Shown here: piece after piece, positions 34,896 through 40,777 of the stretch
Layout: every line of letters starts with the position of its first letter
Numbering within the stretch: position 1 is the stretch's first letter
NCBI GenBank assembly: GCA_022708055.1
Contig: JAKIZK010000007.1
Location: 1-40,777 of the forward strand
Reading direction: 5' to 3'
Length of the DNA stretch: 40,777 bases
Source of the DNA: Bacteroidota bacterium
GTDB taxonomy: Bacteria > Bacteroidota > Bacteroidia > Chitinophagales > Chitinophagaceae
Translations under genes and position numbers: made by a program
Notes under the pieces: generated by a model
Seen by the model: only the letters and a program-made list of their open reading frames with translations
What the model was told of the DNA's origin: nothing
The model's database searches: none

Positions 34896-36095
34896 ATGTT
34901 TATCAAAAGAAAAGAATTTATACAAATCGGATCGCTGGCTACAGCATCCATGATGTTGCCCAAATTTTTAAGAGCATTTGAAGGCAGAACAATGGTTCCG
35001 CCGGGCAATAAAGTAATGGTGATCTTACAACTGAGTGGTGGTAATGATGGCCTGAATACAGTGATACCTGTAAGAAATGATTTATACTACAAAGCCCGGC
35101 CCAAGTTGGGTATTGATAAATCAAAAGCTTTGCTATTGGGCGATGAAGCCGGATTGCATCCTGCGCTTAGTGGATTCAAGGAGTTGTATGATGATGGCAG
35201 CTTGGGAATATTAAGCAATGTAGGATATCCCAATCCCGATCGTTCGCATTTCCGCAGTATGGACATTTGGCATACTGCCAGCAATAGTAATGAGTACTGG
35301 AACAATGGCTGGGTGGGCAGATACCTTGATGCCCAGTGCAGTGGGTGTGATAAGCCGACACAGGCAATTGAAATAGATGATGTGCTCAGTTTATCAATGA
35401 AAGGAAACAACCTGAATGGCATTGCCGTAAGAGATCCAAAAAGATTGTATGGAACAGCCAATGAAAAATTCTTTAAGGAAGTCAACAGTAGCCATTTAAA
35501 AGATGGTAGCGAGGAGCCTGTTGATTATTTATATAAGACACTGGCAGAAACCATGTCGTCGGCAGATTATATTTTCAAACAAAGTAAACTACATCCTACC
35601 GGTGCCGAGTATCCTAAAACCGGATTGGGCAACAGTATGAAAACAATTGCTTCATTAATCTTTTCTGAAATCAATACCAAGGTATATTATGTTTCATTGG
35701 GAAGTTTTGATACACATGTGGGGCAAGAGGGCCGTCAGGAGAATTTGTTTAAAGAAATGAATGATGCCGTAAAAGCTTTTGTAAAAGATTTGAAAGCCAA
35801 TGGCAGATTTGAGGATGTGATGTTGTTTACATTCTCCGAGTTTGGAAGAAGAGTAGCACAAAACGCCAGTGGTGGCACCGATCATGGTACAGCCAACAAT
35901 ATGTTCTTAATAAGCGGAGGGCTTAAACAAAAAGGATTGATCAATGAAATGCCTAACCTCAGTGATTTGGATGAAGGTGATTTAAAGTTTAAAGTTGACT
36001 TTAAAGATGTGTATGCAACTATGTTGAAAAAATGGCTCAATGCTGATGATAAATCTATCCTGGGGCGACAACATCAATACTTGAATTTTATATAA
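34896..36095 (+). CDS. DUF1501 family protein with Tat-like leader
   Basis: A 399-residue protein. The N-terminus has a Tat-like leader: IKRKEFIQIGSLATASMML carries KR in place of RR in the twin-arginine position, so export efficiency is uncertain. The body shows family motifs LQLSGGNDGLNTVIPV, NPDRSHFRSMDIWHTAS, GSFDTHVGQ and FSEFGRRVAQNASGGTDHGTANN. Together these resemble the alkaline-phosphatase/sulfatase-like fold, with Asp and His metal positions. It is the second gene of the pair with DUF1800 and ends at a bidirectional terminator facing katG. Confidence 0.92.
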   Translation: MFIKRKEFIQIGSLATASMMLPKFLRAFEGRTMVPPGNKVMVILQLSGGNDGLNTVIPVRNDLYYKARPKLGIDKSKALLLGDEAGLHPALSGFKELYDDGSLGILSNVGYPNPDRSHFRSMDIWHTASNSNEYWNNGWVGRYLDAQCSGCDKPTQAIEIDDVLSLSMKGNNLNGIAVRDPKRLYGTANEKFFKEVNSSHLKDGSEEPVDYLYKTLAETMSSADYIFKQSKLHPTGAEYPKTGLGNSMKTIASLIFSEINTKVYYVSLGSFDTHVGQEGRQENLFKEMNDAVKAFVKDLKANGRFEDVMLFTFSEFGRRVAQNASGGTDHGTANNMFLISGGLKQKGLINEMPNLSDLDEGDLKFKVDFKDVYATMLKKWLNADDKSILGRQHQYLNFI

Positions 36096-36097
36096 AT

Positions 36098-36132
36098 AAA
36101 AAACGCTGCATTTTTTTTGCAGCGTTTTTTTT
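36098..36132. terminator. bidirectional intrinsic terminator between the DUF1501 gene and katG
   Basis: AAAAAACGCTGC and GCAGCGTTTTTTTT pair perfectly around a T-rich loop. Long A and T tracts flank the GC core on both sides. It lies just after the DUF1501 stop and 18 bases past the katG stop. Confidence 0.9.
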
Positions 36133-36150
36133 AACCTCTATTTGGTTTGA

Positions 36151-38392
<2,242 letters not shown>

Positions 38393-38487
38393 TTTCTTAA
38401 AAAGATTCATCAACTGGACCTATGATTTATCTCAAAATGACTGTTCATTTTTTTGAATGAAATATCAGATTGATTTGAAATTAATCA

Positions 38488-39612
38488 TTATACTTTACAG
38501 AATCTATTGTACAAAGCTTCATATTGCGGTACAATATTGTGAATATCATAGTTTCGGGCATAGACAGCCGCCCTGATTTTAAATTGTTTTAATACTGCGT
38601 CATCTTCAAGAATGCTGATGGCTTGCTTGCCCATGGTTTCAATATCGCCCACATCGGCCATAAAGCCGGTTTCGCCGGGAATATTTATTTCACTTAGTCC
38701 ACCAACATTGGTTGTAATGATAGGCACTCCGGCTGCCATAGCTTCCAGTGCTGCCAGTCCAAAACTTTCTGTTTCTGAGGGCAATAAAAATAAATCGGCA
38801 ATAGCCAGAATGTCTTCCATTTGTTCCTGCTTGCCTACAAATCTTACTTCATCGCAAAGGTTCAACTCTCTGCAAAGATCTTCGGCAGCAGGCCGTTCGG
38901 GGCCATCGCCAACGAGCATGAGGCGACTGGGAATTTTTTCATTTACAATTTTAAAAATGCGAATAATGTCGGGGATTCTTTTCAGTTTTCTGAAATTGGA
39001 TGCATGCATCAACACTCTTTCTCCATTGGGCGCAATCATTTTTTTGAAGGCATCAATGGGTTTTCGGTTGAAGCGACTTACATCAACAAAATTCTTTATC
39101 ACCTCTATTTCTTTGGTGATATTAAAATGTTTATATGTGTCGTCTCTCAGGCTTTGAGAAACCGCAGTAATGATATCGCTTTCGTTGATGGAAAAAGTAA
39201 CAACGGGTGCATAGGTTTTATCTCGCCCCACCAGTGTAATATCGGTACCGTGAAGTGTCGTAATTACCGGAATGTCTTTTCCTTCTTTCTTCAAAATTTG
39301 TTTTGCCATATAGGCTGCCGAAGCATGCGGAATGGCATAATGAACATGGAGCAAATCCAATTGATTGTTTTTTATAACATCCACCATGGTGCTGGCCAGT
39401 GCCGTTTCATAAGGCGGAAAATCAAACAGCGGATATGTGGGCACCTGCACTTCGTGATAATAAATATTGGGAACAAACGCATCTAACCTGACCGGCTGGT
39501 TGTAGGTAATAAAATGAACATGATGTCCTTTTTGTGCCAGCGCTTTTCCTAATTCTGTAGCCAATACACCCGATCCACCAAAAGTGGGATAACAAGCAAT
39601 GCCGATTTTCAT
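38488..39612 (-). CDS. bshA: N-acetyl-alpha-D-glucosaminyl L-malate synthase
   Basis: BshA transfers GlcNAc from UDP-GlcNAc to L-malate, the first step of bacillithiol synthesis. It is a GT4 glycosyltransferase of 374 residues. The N-terminus IGIACYPTFGGSGVLATELG is diagnostic for BshA, as are LHVHYAIPHASAAYMA and TLHGTDITLVG. The nucleotide-sugar E-x7-E motif is in ESFGLAALEAMAAGVP. Neither bshB nor bshC is in the window. Its neighbour katG is also a redox-defence gene. A TACCTTAG box, one mismatch from consensus, lies 30 bases upstream on the minus strand. Confidence 0.95.
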   Translation of the reverse strand: MKIGIACYPTFGGSGVLATELGKALAQKGHHVHFITYNQPVRLDAFVPNIYYHEVQVPTYPLFDFPPYETALASTMVDVIKNNQLDLLHVHYAIPHASAAYMAKQILKKEGKDIPVITTLHGTDITLVGRDKTYAPVVTFSINESDIITAVSQSLRDDTYKHFNITKEIEVIKNFVDVSRFNRKPIDAFKKMIAPNGERVLMHASNFRKLKRIPDIIRIFKIVNEKIPSRLMLVGDGPERPAAEDLCRELNLCDEVRFVGKQEQMEDILAIADLFLLPSETESFGLAALEAMAAGVPIITTNVGGLSEINIPGETGFMADVGDIETMGKQAISILEDDAVLKQFKIRAAVYARNYDIHNIVPQYEALYNRFCKV

Positions 39613-39689
39613 AATTAATATCCTGTTGATTTTTGAGAACGACTAAGGTAAATATTTTCATCGGCATCTGTTTGCCGTTCATTTAAATC

Positions 39690-39722
39690 TTTGGAAAGCC
39701 TTCACAGTTTCCATTAACTTTA
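39690..39722 (+). promoter_or_regulatory. putative promoter of the M28 peptidase gene
   Basis: TTTG at 39690-39693 and TAACTTTA at 39715-39722 (one mismatch from TAnnTTTG) are 21 bases apart. The start codon is 15 bases downstream. Confidence 0.35.
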
Positions 39723-39737
39723 TCCAAATTCGTAAAT

Positions 39738-40777
39738 ATGCGCAAATATTATTTCCTGCTGCTCATTTCCTTCATTTCGTTTTTTGCAAATGCTCAAAAT
39801 ACGGATTCCATTTTCATCAAAAAACTGTCAGATGAAATCATGGTGAATGGAAAGGCTTATGATAACTTACGGCAACTGTGTAAGCAAATCGGTAATCGAT
39901 TGAGTGGCTCGCCACAAATGTATAAGGCCGAAGCTTGGGGCATGCAAACACTGGAAAAAAGCGGTGCTGATAAAGTGTGGAAGCAGCCATGCATGGTGCC
40001 CCATTGGGTGCGGGGTGGCAAAGACCAGTTGTGGACCTCGGTTTTTGTATCGGCAAACAATCCCAAAATGCTGGATGGCAGATTGGAAAATAAATATCTG
40101 GATGTCTTAGCAATCGGTAATTCGGAAGGTACAGGCAATAAAGTATTGACCGGTGAAGTGGTATTGGTAAATTCTTTTGATGAATTGGAAAACAAGAAAG
40201 AGCAGGTAAAAGACAAAATTGTTTTTTTTAACTATCCTTTCAATGAAACATTTGTAAGAACATTTGCTGCTTATGGAGATGCGGCAAAGTATCGTACTAC
40301 TGGAGCCGGCCGTGCAGCTAAATATGGTGCAAAAGCAGTAATTGTAAGAAGCATGTCGCATGCTACCGATAATTTTCCGCACACAGGTGCCATGCGTTAT
40401 GATACGGCTTATTCAAAAATTCCTGCAATGGCTATTGGCTTGCGAGATGCTGATTGGCTTTCAGCAAGAACTACAAAGGGAGATATACAGGTAAGTATGA
40501 AATCAAATGCTCATTTTTTACCTGATACGGTGGCACATAATATCATTGGTGAATTAAAAGGTTCGGTTTATCCCGATCAATATATTACCATAGGAGGACA
40601 CTTAGATAGCTGGGATGTGGGTGAAGGTGCACATGATGATGGTGCAGGCATAGTGCAAACCATTGAAGTGATGCGGGCACTCAAGGCATTAGGGTATCAA
40701 CCCCGATATACCATTCGCTTTGTTTTATTTGCCAACGAAGAAAACGGATTGAGAGGGGGTACAAAATATTTTGAAGA
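39738..40777 (+). CDS. M28-family metallopeptidase (3' truncated by window)
   Basis: An open frame from ATG 39738 runs off the window end after 346 codons. A signal peptide (about 1-20, ending ANAQ) is followed by a protease-associated-type insert (about 125-260), and then an M28 catalytic domain. Zinc-site residues are visible: H288 and D290 (GGHLDSW), D300 (EGAHDDGAG), and E334-E335 (FANEENG), the catalytic and zinc-binding glutamates. The layout resembles carboxypeptidase Q-like secreted aminopeptidases. The remaining C-terminal part, including the last zinc ligands, is outside the window. It is divergent from bshA. Confidence 0.9.
   Translation, partial: MRKYYFLLLISFISFFANAQNTDSIFIKKLSDEIMVNGKAYDNLRQLCKQIGNRLSGSPQMYKAEAWGMQTLEKSGADKVWKQPCMVPHWVRGGKDQLWTSVFVSANNPKMLDGRLENKYLDVLAIGNSEGTGNKVLTGEVVLVNSFDELENKKEQVKDKIVFFNYPFNETFVRTFAAYGDAAKYRTTGAGRAAKYGAKAVIVRSMSHATDNFPHTGAMRYDTAYSKIPAMAIGLRDADWLSARTTKGDIQVSMKSNAHFLPDTVAHNIIGELKGSVYPDQYITIGGHLDSWDVGEGAHDDGAGIVQTIEVMRALKALGYQPRYTIRFVLFANEENGLRGGTKYFE

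Noticed and set aside
38612-39486. Long open frames (181 and 221 codons) opposite bshA
   Set aside because: They lie antisense inside a certain bshA gene, and the translations have no family features; they are by-products of codon bias.

Overview
The window looks like chromosomal DNA of a Bacteroidota bacterium, most likely of the Chitinophagaceae. The grounds are an AT-rich sequence, a SusC/SusD pair, type IX secretion (T9SS) C-terminal sorting domains and a PorZ-like protein, a bacillithiol enzyme (BshA), TAnnTTTG-type -7 promoter boxes with upstream TTG/TTTG elements, and almost no Shine-Dalgarno sequences. I see no rRNA, tRNA, CRISPR array, transposase, integrase or phage gene. Gene content is mostly core housekeeping plus accessory surface and transport genes.

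Layout. 1-4129 (+): 3' part of comEC, purH, and an EamA permease preceded by a tiny upstream ORF. 4126-7421 (-): a tight operon DUF3109 - lutB - deacetylase-like protein. 7529-8622 (+): a DUF2306 membrane protein and a small basic protein. 8642-16105 (-): an RND/MMPL exporter, then SusC and SusD ending in a terminator. 16231-20993 (+): a choice-of-anchor-A T9SS cargo, a PorZ-like protein and recO. 20985-22157 (-): an amidohydrolase. 22238-24033 (+): prfA and a glycine-rich DUF937-like protein. 24034-24407 holds no convincing gene but has two terminators. 24408-25174 (-): gcvH and a VanZ-like protein. 25385-28885 (+): an ArsR-SRPBCC operon behind an elaborate palindromic promoter, then a TonB-dependent receptor. 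28953-30039 (-): a conserved small protein and a periplasmic cyclophilin. 30175-32256 (+): serS and two tandem c-type cytochrome lipoproteins. 32240-33292 (-): an AlkB-type alkane hydroxylase. 33419-36095 (+): a DUF1800/DUF1501 pair. 36151-39612 (-): bshA and katG. 39738-end (+): an M28 metallopeptidase cut by the window end.

How the genes work together. bshA and katG are adjacent and both serve redox defence. PorZ and a T9SS cargo protein sit side by side. The ArsR-SRPBCC pair is a small self-regulated unit. serS is followed by duplicated haem lipoproteins that run convergently into alkB. I did not find a clearly new multigene system. The strongest unexplained signals are the 40-bp two-level palindrome over the arsR promoter, a 70-residue phage-structural-like insertion in SusD, an 11-codon upstream ORF with an unusually strong Shine-Dalgarno before the EamA permease, the tandem cytochromes, and a possible short transcript in the 24.3-24.4 kb gap.
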